Assembly: GCA_022709625.1 (NCBI GenBank)
Contig: JAKLIL010000072.1
Span: 1-7,651, forward strand
Length of the DNA: 7,651 nt
Source of the DNA: Verrucomicrobiota bacterium
GTDB taxonomy: Bacteria > Verrucomicrobiota > Kiritimatiellia > CAIQIC01 > Lenti-01
Direction: 5' to 3'
Positions 1 through 7,001 of the stretch are shown here, piece by piece (position 1 is the stretch's first letter; each line of letters starts with the position of its first letter). A program made the translations under genes and the position numbers. The notes under the pieces are model-generated. The model searched no databases and was not told the origin of the DNA. It was given only the letters and a program-made list of their open reading frames with translations.

Positions 1-269
1 AGCCACGGGAGACGCTTGAGCTGCGCGCTGTAGCCGACCAGAATGATGGCCTTTCCTTCGGCGATCTTGACCGTGGCCACGGGCGGCAGGGAGGCGCCGT
101 CCATGCTCAATTGCGCGCCGGCCAATTTGGCGATGGCCTTGGCCCGGTCGGAATCGACGGCCGCCAACATCCGCAATACCCGCTCCGGCAAGGTCACCGT
201 GACCGGTCGGCTGGGCTCGGCGAATTTGGCCGGACGGCCTCCGCGGGATTTTTCCCTTCTTGACGCCAT
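1..269 (-). CDS. Ribbon-helix-helix (CopG/Arc-like) DNA-binding protein, N-terminal part
   Basis: This is a partial gene. It starts at the ATG whose complement lies at 267-269 and reads leftward off the window edge, giving 89 complete codons with no stop. The protein begins with a basic, glycine-rich arm (SRGGRPAK, residues 8-15, AT-hook-like). It then shows a typical ribbon-helix-helix: a beta-strand PVTVTLP (22-28), a first helix ERVLRMLAAV (29-38), the turn DSD, and a second helix DRAKAIAKLA (41-50). Residues 64-89 (PVATVKIAEGKAIILVGY and on) look like a short beta-rich C-terminal domain that I cannot name. In this family the strand pairs in a dimer and reads the major groove, usually at inverted repeats, and many members repress themselves. 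No clear Shine-Dalgarno precedes the ATG. It is divergent from the lipoprotein gene and shares a 136-base intergenic region with it, so control of both genes is plausible but inferred. Confidence 0.75.
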   Translation of the reverse strand, partial: MASRREKSRGGRPAKFAEPSRPVTVTLPERVLRMLAAVDSDRAKAIAKLAGAQLSMDGASLPPVATVKIAEGKAIILVGYSAQLKRLPW

Positions 270-405
270 GGGGGTTTTCTATATGAATACTCGCGCAATT
301 TTCGGTTTTCACATAAAAACCGTTTTTCCCATGGATGTAAATACAAAAGTGGCGGCCGAAGGGCGCAATCCGTTTTGACGCAACAACAAAAACAGGAAGA
401 ACCAG
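270..405. promoter_or_regulatory. Divergent AT-rich intergenic region between RHH gene and lipoprotein gene
   Basis: These 136 bases separate two divergently read starts (ATG at 269 on the minus strand, ATG at 406 on the plus strand), so at least one promoter for each side should lie here. The stretch from about 272 to 350 is visibly more AT-rich than the rest of the window. Possible minus-strand -10 elements lie in the TATTCATATAGA stretch (about 280-291 read in reverse), and a TAAATACAAA stretch (338-347) could serve the plus strand. None has a good -35 at standard spacing, so I do not assign exact promoters. A TTGACG at 375-380 has no matching -10. The plus-strand RBS AGGAAGA (394-400) ends five bases before the lipoprotein ATG and is convincing. 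Confidence 0.5.
303..322. promoter_or_regulatory. Inverted repeat, candidate operator (or hairpin) in the divergent region
   Basis: CGGTTTT (303-309) and AAAACCG (316-322) form a perfect 7-base inverted repeat with a 6-base CACATA spacer. It lies 34 bases upstream of the RHH start and 84 bases upstream of the lipoprotein start. Five T residues follow on the plus strand (323-327), so the same sequence would resemble a weak factor-independent terminator if transcribed rightward. Because no gene ends here on the plus strand, an operator bound by a dimeric regulator such as the adjacent RHH protein is the simpler reading. That link is inferred only from position and symmetry. Confidence 0.45.
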
Positions 406-921
406 ATGAAAACAACATGGATCAAATGGCTGGGGATTGCCGCGGTTGGCGGGAGTTTAGGCCTGTGGACGGCGGGCTGCGGGAGCGACGACGATGGCGG
501 CAGTTCGGGCGGCACGACCTTGACCAACCCGGTCGTTCCGGCCGGCGGGGGAACCTGGCCACGCATGGACGAAATGGCCCGCTGGCAAAACTACGCCGGC
601 GAAACCTTGCATCAAGGCAAGGCAACGGCCATCAAGTGGCCCAATTCCCTGTACACGACCTACGGATGCACGGCGCAAAACACCAAGTGCGTCGTGGATG
701 GCACCGAGTTTCCCTACTACCAGATCGACGTTTACCCGACGGGTGCCAAAATGCTGTCGTACGGTTCCACCCGCGTCGATTCCTCCTTCCCGAAGCCGTT
801 CGTCGCCGTGCTCTACAAGAACGGAGAGCCTTTTGCCGCCGTTCGGTTCGCGGACCCTATGGTCGACAACGACAACGTGCCGCTGCCGGCCACGATCGAA
901 TTGCCCGGTTGGGCGAACTGA
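406..921 (+). CDS. Small secreted lipoprotein of unknown function
   Basis: The predicted product has 171 residues. Residues 1-25 are a type II signal peptide: K2 and K7 give positive charge, a hydrophobic core follows, and the lipobox T-A-G-C ends at Cys25. The residue after Cys25 is Gly rather than Asp, which in Gram-negative cells favours outer-membrane sorting. A Gly/Ser/Asp-rich linker (26-49) precedes a compact domain (about 50-171) rich in aromatic residues and predicted beta-strands. Cys88 and Cys95 lie seven apart and could form a disulfide outside the cytoplasm. I do not recognise the mature domain and give it no function. The start is well supported by AGGAAGA at 394-400, five bases upstream. 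A terminator follows the stop at 919-921, so it is probably a single-gene transcript, divergent from the RHH regulator. Confidence 0.85.
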   Translation: MKTTWIKWLGIAAVGGSLGLWTAGCGSDDDGGSSGGTTLTNPVVPAGGGTWPRMDEMARWQNYAGETLHQGKATAIKWPNSLYTTYGCTAQNTKCVVDGTEFPYYQIDVYPTGAKMLSYGSTRVDSSFPKPFVAVLYKNGEPFAAVRFADPMVDNDNVPLPATIELPGWAN

Positions 922-953
922 CTTCGGATCTATCGCGGCACCGCGGATGCAAG

Positions 954-983
954 ACGCCCCCGCCCCTTTTCCAAGGGGCGTTA
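954..983 (+). terminator. Rho-independent terminator after the lipoprotein gene
   Basis: CGCCCCTT (961-968) pairs perfectly with AAGGGGCG (973-980) around a TTCC loop, and TTATT follows. A second register is available, because ACGCCCC (954-960) can pair with GGGGCGT (975-981). The hairpin lies 40 bases after the lipoprotein stop and 13 bases before the next ATG. The T-run is short and interrupted, so termination may be partial. The 3' arm contains the only AAGGGG near the next start, so it might double as a poor, too distant Shine-Dalgarno site. Confidence 0.7.
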
Positions 984-993
984 TTGGCTTCCC

Positions 994-3906
994 ATGGATT
1001 CGTTCGGACATACAGAACACCGCGCCGGCCGGTTCGGTCTGGCGGCGCTGGCCGCGCTGCTGCTGGCGGCGGCGCTCGGCGTGCGCCTGTGGACGGCCTG
1101 GGCCCTGCGCCACAGCACCGATCCGAACCTGGCCGTCAACGGCATCATGACGAAACAAATCGCCGACGGCACCGGATTTCCTCCGTTCTTTCTGGGCCAG
1201 GAGCAAGTCGGCACGGTTGAATTCTTCGTCGCCGCCCCGGTCTGCCGCCTGCTGGGCTGCAACGGATTCACGATGAACTTCGGCGTGGTGCTTTTCGGGG
1301 TGGCCATTGTCGGCGTGGCGTTTTTCTGGGCCCGGCATCTGGCGGGCCCGGCCGCCGGGTTGACGGCGACGGCCCTGCTGGTTGTCGGTCCCGAGCATTT
1401 CCTTCGCTACACCGGGGGCATGGGCTACGCAGCCATCACGTTTACCAACGCCATGGTGCTCGCCCTGACGGGCCCCCTCCTCGAACGGTTCCGCCGATCG
1501 GGCTCTCTCCGGGCTTGGGAATTCGCAGTCTTGGGTTTCTTTGCCGGTCTGGGCTGGTGGTCGAGCCCCATGGTTGTCTTTTCGCTGGCGACGGCGGGAT
1601 TGACGCTCATCCTCTTTCTGCGCTGGCGCGCTTTCCACTGGCGGGTGTGGACGGGAGGTCTTCTCGGCTTTGCCGTGGGCGCGGCCCCGTGGCTCGCCTG
1701 GAACGCCGCGCACGGATTCGCCTCGCTCAAAGTCGGCAGCTCCTTTGACAAAACGCTGTTCATTTCCAATTTGGCGATTTTCTTCAAGGACACGCTCTAT
1801 CCGCTCCTCGGCGTGCGGGTCTTGCCCACGCCCGTGGGCTTGGCGCTGGCGATCGGGATCGGCGCATTGTGCCTGGTCGTGCCGCTCCTGCTGGCAAAAG
1901 GATGCGCGCGGAAACAGGGCCCGTGGCAGGCGCGCTTGCCGTCGCTGACGGTCCTCGCGTTGGCCCTGCCCGTGACGGCGACGATCTACAGTCTGACCAA
2001 GTACGGCGCCGACGCCACCCCGCGGTATCTGCTACCCTTGGTCCCGCCCGGCGTCGTGGCCATCGCCACAGCCATCGCCCTGCTGGGCCGGCGCTGGCGG
2101 CCGGCCTGGATTTTGCTGCCCTTGCTGATTCTGGCGCAGTTGCCGGCATTGAAGCAATACCCGTCCAAAGCACGAAAATATGCCGCAATACACGCCCGCA
2201 CCTTGGAACTGGCCGCCTTTCTGCACCAGCAGCGCATCGACGGCCTCTACGGTCCCTATCTCGAGCGCGGACTGAACTTCGAACTCCACGAGGAATTCGT
2301 CTTTTGGCCCGCCAATGGCCTGCGCCTCGAGCCATATTGGAACCGGATCGAACGCGGTTCCCGCCCCGCCGTGCTCGATCAAAACGGCGCCGTAAATCGA
2401 TTTCTGGCCATGACGGATGGCGCGGCCACCTATGCCGCGGTGGCCGGCCATGAATTGTACTACGACTTTGAACCGCCCTCCGACGGCCTAACGGAAATCC
2501 CTCCGGAGGATATTCTTTCCATTCGCAACAATCGCGGCGCGGATTTGAAGCCCATTCTGAACGACGGCATGCTCGCTCCCTGCTGGCCGGGCGATTCCGA
2601 AGGGTGGCTGGAAATCCGCCTTGCCAAGCCGGTCGCCCTGCGGGCGATCCGTCTGGAGGGCGGCACTCGCGGCGCCCCGGCGCTGCAAGTCGAAACCAAG
2701 CGCGCCGGGCAAACCGAATGGCAACCGCTGGGCGCGGCGATGATTCCGACCGATTTCTCGTGGTGGGGCCCCCGCCCGTACTGGCGGGGCACGTTTCGCC
2801 GCGCGGAATTTCGCGTGCGCGCGGAATCCACCGACGCATTCCGCCTCCGCTTTTCCAAAGACAAACCGTGGGATTTGGCCGAATTGCGGCTGTTCACGTC
2901 CGGCGGACCCGCGCCGGATCCGGTGCCGGCATTGGCATCGCTCCGGAGCCGGCTGGACCAACAACCGCCGGCCCTGCTGTACTGCGACCGCTGGGCGGGG
3001 TCCCAACTCCGCGGCACGGAACCCTACCGGATCGTCACCGAAAGTTACGTCCGCGATGCCTCGGATCCCCCCTTCGATCCCACGATCGAACTCGTTCCGG
3101 GCCTCGCCCTGCTGGTTGCCGCCGAAGACGTCGCCATGACCCGCGCGGCGCTGGCCAAGGCGCACGTCCGGATGGCCGAAACACCCATGGGGCCGTGGAC
3201 GCTGTTTACTTTCGGCCCGGGCGATTGGCGGGAAGCCTATGCCGGCGTGCGCGCCTTGCATTGGACCGGCTCGGGCGTGTTGGTCGCCGGCGCGCGATCG
3301 CTGTCCCTCGCCCTGACCCGCGTGGCCGAAGCCCTTTCCGCGGCGAACGCCGCCGAGGCCGAACAACTCCATCGCGAAGCGCTCCGCGCGTTTCCGGCGA
3401 ACCCGCCGGCCGCCGAACGACTGGCGGCGCTCTTGCGCGACACGGGCCGGGTGGCAGAGGCGGAAACCATCGCCCAATCGTACCAACGCCTGTGGACGCC
3501 GGATTTGCCGGCGCCCGTGAACTTCCGCGGCGGTTTGGCGCTGCTGGGACTCTCCGTCGCGCCCCGGCCGCTCCAGCGCGGCGAGAGTTTTCTGCTGAAA
3601 TCCTATTGGCGTTGTCCGCCGGATTTCCCGGCCGCGGATGTTGCGGCGTTCGTCCATTTCCACAGCGACAACGCGCGGTTTCAGGCCGACCACGATCTGG
3701 AATTCCCAGGTCTGGAGGAACAACCCTTTCCATGGACGTTCGTCCTGGAAAACTCCTTCGCGGTTCCCGCCGGCGTGCCGCCGGGAAGCTACCAGATTGA
3801 AATCGGTGCATTCAATCCGCGCACGGGGAAACGCCTGGCTCCCCAAACGGAATTGCCCGCGAGACGCAAGGCGGTCTGTTTGGCCGCCCGGGTCGAAGTG
3901 CGGTAA
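994..3906 (+). CDS. GT-C-type membrane glycosyltransferase-like protein with discoidin-like and C-terminal beta-sandwich domains
   Basis: The product has 970 residues. Residues 14-385 carry about ten hydrophobic segments (near 14-30, 93-113, 142-162, 175-210, 219-236, 281-300, 316-333, 345-364, 369-385). The first outer loop (about 43-85) has the family pattern D-x-x-x-A-V-N-G-I-M, then F-F-L-G-Q-E-Q-V-G-T-V-E-F-F-V-A-A-P, as in GT39/ArnT/PMT-like GT-C enzymes, which move sugars from polyprenyl-phosphate donors outside the inner membrane. The acidic residues usually catalytic there may be D43 and E70, which I infer by position. Residues 400-493 form a soluble domain common behind such enzymes. 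Residues 530-637 look like an F5/8 type C (discoidin) domain (GWLEIRL, ALRAIRLEGG, WDLAELRLF). Residues 645-742 resemble 400-493. Residues 770-833 are helical and TPR-like. Residues 842-955 form a beta-sandwich (FRGGLALLG, FVHFHSD, PPGSYQIEIGAFNPRTGKRL). The ATG at 994 lacks a good RBS but places the first membrane helix normally. Donor and acceptor are unknown. Confidence 0.8.
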   Translation: MDSFGHTEHRAGRFGLAALAALLLAAALGVRLWTAWALRHSTDPNLAVNGIMTKQIADGTGFPPFFLGQEQVGTVEFFVAAPVCRLLGCNGFTMNFGVVLFGVAIVGVAFFWARHLAGPAAGLTATALLVVGPEHFLRYTGGMGYAAITFTNAMVLALTGPLLERFRRSGSLRAWEFAVLGFFAGLGWWSSPMVVFSLATAGLTLILFLRWRAFHWRVWTGGLLGFAVGAAPWLAWNAAHGFASLKVGSSFDKTLFISNLAIFFKDTLYPLLGVRVLPTPVGLALAIGIGALCLVVPLLLAKGCARKQGPWQARLPSLTVLALALPVTATIYSLTKYGADATPRYLLPLVPPGVVAIATAIALLGRRWRPAWILLPLLILAQLPALKQYPSKARKYAAIHARTLELAAFLHQQRIDGLYGPYLERGLNFELHEEFVFWPANGLRLEPYWNRIERGSRPAVLDQNGAVNRFLAMTDGAATYAAVAGHELYYDFEPPSDGLTEIPPEDILSIRNNRGADLKPILNDGMLAPCWPGDSEGWLEIRLAKPVALRAIRLEGGTRGAPALQVETKRAGQTEWQPLGAAMIPTDFSWWGPRPYWRGTFRRAEFRVRAESTDAFRLRFSKDKPWDLAELRLFTSGGPAPDPVPALASLRSRLDQQPPALLYCDRWAGSQLRGTEPYRIVTESYVRDASDPPFDPTIELVPGLALLVAAEDVAMTRAALAKAHVRMAETPMGPWTLFTFGPGDWREAYAGVRALHWTGSGVLVAGARSLSLALTRVAEALSAANAAEAEQLHREALRAFPANPPAAERLAALLRDTGRVAEAETIAQSYQRLWTPDLPAPVNFRGGLALLGLSVAPRPLQRGESFLLKSYWRCPPDFPAADVAAFVHFHSDNARFQADHDLEFPGLEEQPFPWTFVLENSFAVPAGVPPGSYQIEIGAFNPRTGKRLAPQTELPARRKAVCLAARVEVR

Positions 3907-3938
3907 TGCCTGTGCAAATTCCCCTTTTTTCGCAATGA
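3906..3938 (+). CDS. Possible ten-codon coupling mini-ORF between the GT-C and SGNH genes
   Basis: The stop of the GT-C gene and an ATG overlap as TAATG (3904-3908). That ATG opens a ten-codon frame, MPVQIPLFSQ, whose TGA (3936-3938) overlaps the ATG of the SGNH gene as AATGA (3934-3938). The stretch before the SGNH start is a pyrimidine run (CCCCTTTTTT, 3921-3930) with no Shine-Dalgarno, so reinitiation through this mini-ORF could carry ribosomes to the next gene. The peptide itself shows no function. Such an arrangement can arise by chance in 28 bases, hence the low confidence. Confidence 0.25.
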   Translation: MPVQIPLFSQ

Positions 3939-5275
3939 AATCCCTGCGCCGTTTCATGGATTGGTTCCACTCGTTGGCCGGCGGCTGGCCGGCGCGGCTG
4001 GCGTGCGGGGCGTTGCTGGGCTTGGCCAGCCTCGATTTCTTTTTGATCGCCATGCTGGTGATCCGGGGACGGCCATGGGCATTTCTGGTGTACGCCGAAA
4101 ATCCCTATGCGCACTTTTTCGGCGGCTGGGCCCTCCTGGCCGCCTGGCATTGGTGCCGCGCGGGCTACCGCGAACCGGCGGCGGTTTGGGCGCGACGATT
4201 CGGCAAGGCGCTGCTGATGTCGGCCAGCCTGGCCATGGTGTTTGCCATCGGTGAAATCGGCCTGCGCGCCATGCTGACGGCGCGCCAGCGGGGCAATGCG
4301 GCCGGCGATCTGGATCGTCTGGAGGTCAACCAAACCCGGCAGCCCATCCGCAGCACCCACCCCTTGGGCACGATTATCCAGCGCAGCCCATGGAAATCCG
4401 TGGTCTACGAGTTGCAACCGAACCTGGACACGGTCTTCGGCGGCCGGCAACTGCGCACCAATCGCGCGGGCATGCGGGCCGACCGGGATTATTCCGCAAC
4501 ACGCCAGTCCGGCACGCTCCGCATCGTTGGCCTCGGCGACTCCGGCATGTTCGGCTGGAACGTCGAGCAGGGCCAGAATTACATGGCCGTGCTGGAGGAA
4601 CTGCTCAATGCCCGTTCCGGCGCCGCGCCGGTCGAGGTTCTGAATCTGGCGGTGCCGGGCTACAATACCCGCTTGGAACTGGAGACGCTGCGCCACAAGG
4701 GCCTGGCGTATGCGCCCGACATCGTCGTCGTCGGCTGGTGCGAAAACGACGGCGAATTGCCGTTCTTCCTTCTGGAAAAAGAGAACTATGCCCGCCAGGA
4801 CGTTTCCTTCCTCCATCTGCTCCTGTTCCGACGGGCGGCGTTCCGCGCCGTCGCCGCGGGCACAACCCTCAAGGATCTCCGTTCCATGCAGCGGGAAAAG
4901 GTGGATCCGGACATGCTTTCCGGCACCGAAGCCGCCGGCCTGCGGCAGGCCTTTTCCGAATTGAAGCAGCTGGGCGACGAACGCGGATTCCGCGTGCTGG
5001 TCTTCGGTCCCCTCGGCCAAGGCGTCCGCGAATTGCTCAAGGGACTCGGCCTGCCCTACTACAACACCCGCGCCCACGTCGACGCGGGCCGGTATCCGCC
5101 GGAATGGAAGGTGCACTTCATGCATCCCTCGGCCGAAGGCCACCGCGTGCTGGCCGAACATCTCGCCGCCGAACTGGACCGGCTCGGGTGGCTGGCGCCG
5201 GTCGGGACGGAGAGAAAACGGTTGTCAGGCCAATCGGGAAGCGGCAATCTCCCGCAGGAATCGAGCGCACCATGA
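3935..5275 (+). CDS. Membrane-anchored SGNH/GDSL hydrolase-like protein
   Basis: The product has 446 residues. Three hydrophobic segments (about 20-43, 56-74, 90-108) would place the C-terminal domain outside the cytoplasm. A linker typical of membrane-bound SGNH proteins (YELQPNLDTVFGG, then LRTNRAGMR, 158-181) leads into the hydrolase domain. Block I is GLGDSGMFGW (199-208) with candidate nucleophile Ser203. Gly242 in VPGYNT fits block II. WCENDG (268-273) fits block III with Asn271. HFMHPSAEGH (394-403) fits block V with His397, but the usual Asp three residues before is His394. The family includes esterases, lipases and glycan or peptidoglycan O-acetyl esterases; the substrate here is unknown. 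I chose the ATG at 3935 because it gives a basic N-terminus (MKSLRRF); Met8 at 3956 is an alternative. There is no visible RBS. The gene follows the GT-C gene by 28 bases and overlaps glpD by 4. Confidence 0.8.
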   Translation: MKSLRRFMDWFHSLAGGWPARLACGALLGLASLDFFLIAMLVIRGRPWAFLVYAENPYAHFFGGWALLAAWHWCRAGYREPAAVWARRFGKALLMSASLAMVFAIGEIGLRAMLTARQRGNAAGDLDRLEVNQTRQPIRSTHPLGTIIQRSPWKSVVYELQPNLDTVFGGRQLRTNRAGMRADRDYSATRQSGTLRIVGLGDSGMFGWNVEQGQNYMAVLEELLNARSGAAPVEVLNLAVPGYNTRLELETLRHKGLAYAPDIVVVGWCENDGELPFFLLEKENYARQDVSFLHLLLFRRAAFRAVAAGTTLKDLRSMQREKVDPDMLSGTEAAGLRQAFSELKQLGDERGFRVLVFGPLGQGVRELLKGLGLPYYNTRAHVDAGRYPPEWKVHFMHPSAEGHRVLAEHLAAELDRLGWLAPVGTERKRLSGQSGSGNLPQESSAP

Positions 5276-6912
5276 AACGCGATTTGAAGGCATTGCAAAC
5301 GGGGCCCCACGACGTCCTGATCGTCGGGGGCGGCATCTACGGCGCGGCGGTGGCCCGCGAGGCGGCCACGCGGGGCCTGAAAACGGCCCTGGTGGAGCAG
5401 GCCGACTTCTGCTCGGGCACTTCCGCCAACAGCCTGAAGATCGTCCACGGCGGCCTGCGCTATCTCCAGCAGGCGGACCTGCCCCGGGTGTTCGAATCGA
5501 TCCGCGAGCGCAGCAACGTCCTGCGTGTCGCGCCGCATTTGGCCGCGCCCGTGCCGTGCCTCATGCCGACGCGCGGCTGCCTGATGAAAAGCCGCCCGGT
5601 GATGGCCTTCGGCCTGCTCGTGAACGACGTTTTCAGTTGCGCCCGCAACCGCGGCCTGGATCGCGCGCGGCGGATTCCCAACGGCCGCACGCTCTCGCGA
5701 CGCGCCTGCCTCGGAATCCTGCCGATGCTGCAAGAGAAGCGGATCACGGGCGCCGCGCAGTGGTACGACGGCCTGGCCTACGACACGGAACGGCTGGCCA
5801 TCGGCATGCTCAAGGCGGCCGCCGGCGCCGGCGCGACGCTGGCCAACTACGCGCAGGTCCAAACGCTGCTGGTGGAGGGCGACCGCGTGGTCGGAGCGCG
5901 CGTCGCGGACCGCCTCGGCGGCGCCAACTTCGACGTCCGCGCCGGACTCGTCGTCAATGCGGCGGGACCGTGGCTCGACCAGCTGCTCGCGGGTCTCGGC
6001 CGGCCGATGGCGGAAGCCACCCAGCATTTGGCGCTGGCCATGAACCTCGTCGTCAAGAACTGGCCGGTCGCCACCCACGCCCTGGGGCTGCAATCCAACC
6101 TGAATCGCCTCTACTTCTTCATGCCGTGGCGCGGAGCCGTCATGGCGGGCACCTACTACCGCGAATTCACGGGATCGCCCGACGATTTCCGCGTCACGGA
6201 CGAGGATTTCGCAACCTACCTGGCCTCGCTCAATTCCTGCCTGCCGGGCACGGCGCTTACGCGCGCCGACGTGTTGGCGGTGCAGGCGGGCATCGTACCC
6301 AGCCTGCGGCCGGCACGGCCCGACCGGGAACCGGAGTTGCTGCGCCATTACCGGCTCGTGGACCACGCGCGTCGCGACGGTTTGGAAGGCCTGCTTTCCA
6401 TTTGCGGCATCAAATTCACCACGGCGCGGGGCGTGGCCGAAAAGGTCGTCGATGCCGCCGCGGCCAAGATCGGCAAACGCATCGCGTCGTCCACCACCCA
6501 TTGCACCCCGCTGCCGGGTGGCGACATGCCGGACTGGACATCGTTTCAGCGTGAAATGGCGGCGGCCCACCCGGAGGTGGCGGCGCCGGATCTCGAACGG
6601 CTCTTGCGACTCTACGGCTCGGCCGCCCAGGACATCTTCGCGATTGCCGCGGCGCACAAGCCGCCCGATGCCCTGTTGCGCGCCGAACTGCAATTCGTCC
6701 TGCGGGAAGAAATGCCTCAGACGCTGGGCGACTTGGTCTTTCGCCGGACGGGTTTGGGTTCGGCCGGCCGCCCGGACGCCGCCGTCCTGCGCATCTGCGC
6801 CGAAACCATGGGCGCGGAACGCGGCTGGAACGCCGAGCGCATCCGCCGCGAATCGGCGGCCGTGGAACAAGCGCCGGACCTCTGGCAGGCCGGTTGTTTT
6901 CCGGCCGGCTGA
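5272..6912 (+). CDS. glpD: FAD-dependent glycerol-3-phosphate dehydrogenase (GlpD family)
   Basis: The product has 546 residues, normal for the family. It oxidises sn-glycerol 3-phosphate to dihydroxyacetone phosphate at the cytoplasmic face of the membrane and passes electrons to quinone. The N-terminal Rossmann motif is VGGGIYGAA (18-26), with Glu42 ending the second strand (TALVEQADF). GTSANSLK is followed by HGGLRYL (59-65), where Arg63 and Tyr64 match substrate-site Arg54 and Tyr55 of E. coli GlpD. NAAGPW (229-234) is the second FAD motif. Arg346 (SLRPA), Arg358 (LLRHY) and Lys381 (GIKFTT) align by motif with E. coli Arg317, Arg332 and Lys354. Residues 405-535 form the C-terminal helical DAO_C domain. 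All key residues seem present, so activity is likely. GGK-TTYR of E. coli reads GIK-TTAR here. The start overlaps the SGNH stop as ATGA, with AGGAA at 5256-5260 upstream. No glpK, glpF or glpR is seen nearby. Confidence 0.9.
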   Translation: MKRDLKALQTGPHDVLIVGGGIYGAAVAREAATRGLKTALVEQADFCSGTSANSLKIVHGGLRYLQQADLPRVFESIRERSNVLRVAPHLAAPVPCLMPTRGCLMKSRPVMAFGLLVNDVFSCARNRGLDRARRIPNGRTLSRRACLGILPMLQEKRITGAAQWYDGLAYDTERLAIGMLKAAAGAGATLANYAQVQTLLVEGDRVVGARVADRLGGANFDVRAGLVVNAAGPWLDQLLAGLGRPMAEATQHLALAMNLVVKNWPVATHALGLQSNLNRLYFFMPWRGAVMAGTYYREFTGSPDDFRVTDEDFATYLASLNSCLPGTALTRADVLAVQAGIVPSLRPARPDREPELLRHYRLVDHARRDGLEGLLSICGIKFTTARGVAEKVVDAAAAKIGKRIASSTTHCTPLPGGDMPDWTSFQREMAAAHPEVAAPDLERLLRLYGSAAQDIFAIAAAHKPPDALLRAELQFVLREEMPQTLGDLVFRRTGLGSAGRPDAAVLRICAETMGAERGWNAERIRRESAAVEQAPDLWQAGCFPAG

Positions 6913-6921
6913 ATCGCCTTG

Positions 6922-6950
6922 CGCGCAGCGGGTTCCGCCGCCCGTGCGCG
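6922..6950 (+). terminator. GC-rich hairpin after glpD, possible weak terminator
   Basis: CGCGCA (6922-6927) and CGGG (6929-6932) pair with CCCG (6941-6944) and TGCGCG (6945-6950), leaving one bulged G and an 8-base loop. It starts nine bases after the glpD stop. No T-run follows (GCCTTGAATC), so it does not fit a classical factor-independent terminator; it may pause transcription, protect the 3' end, or be chance pairing in GC-rich DNA. Confidence 0.35.
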
Positions 6951-7001
6951 GCCTTGAATCTGCTCGACAACCCCATGGGGCGCCTTTAGGGTCTGTTATC
7001 C

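Noticed and set aside
43..378. 111-codon open frame on the plus strand
   Set aside because: It is antisense to the ribbon-helix-helix gene and ends in the lipoprotein 5' region; there is no RBS and no recognisable domain.
375..380. TTGACG as a -35 element for the lipoprotein gene
   Set aside because: No acceptable -10 lies about 17 bases downstream; that position falls on the RBS.
457..1713. 418-codon open frame on the minus strand
   Set aside because: It lies antisense to the lipoprotein and GT-C genes, is rich in Arg, Gln, Gly and Ala with no domain or membrane pattern, and such frames are common opposite GC-rich genes.
2488..4053. 521-codon open frame on the minus strand
   Set aside because: It is antisense to the GT-C gene, which has recognisable domains in the plus frame. 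The minus translation has low complexity and no motif.
3812..5161. 449-codon open frame on the minus strand
   Set aside because: It is antisense to the SGNH gene, whose catalytic blocks are clear on the plus strand.
6971..6980. CCCCATGGGG perfect palindrome before the last gene
   Set aside because: A ten-base palindrome is expected by chance in GC-rich DNA of this size; there is no second copy or promoter context to support a binding site.
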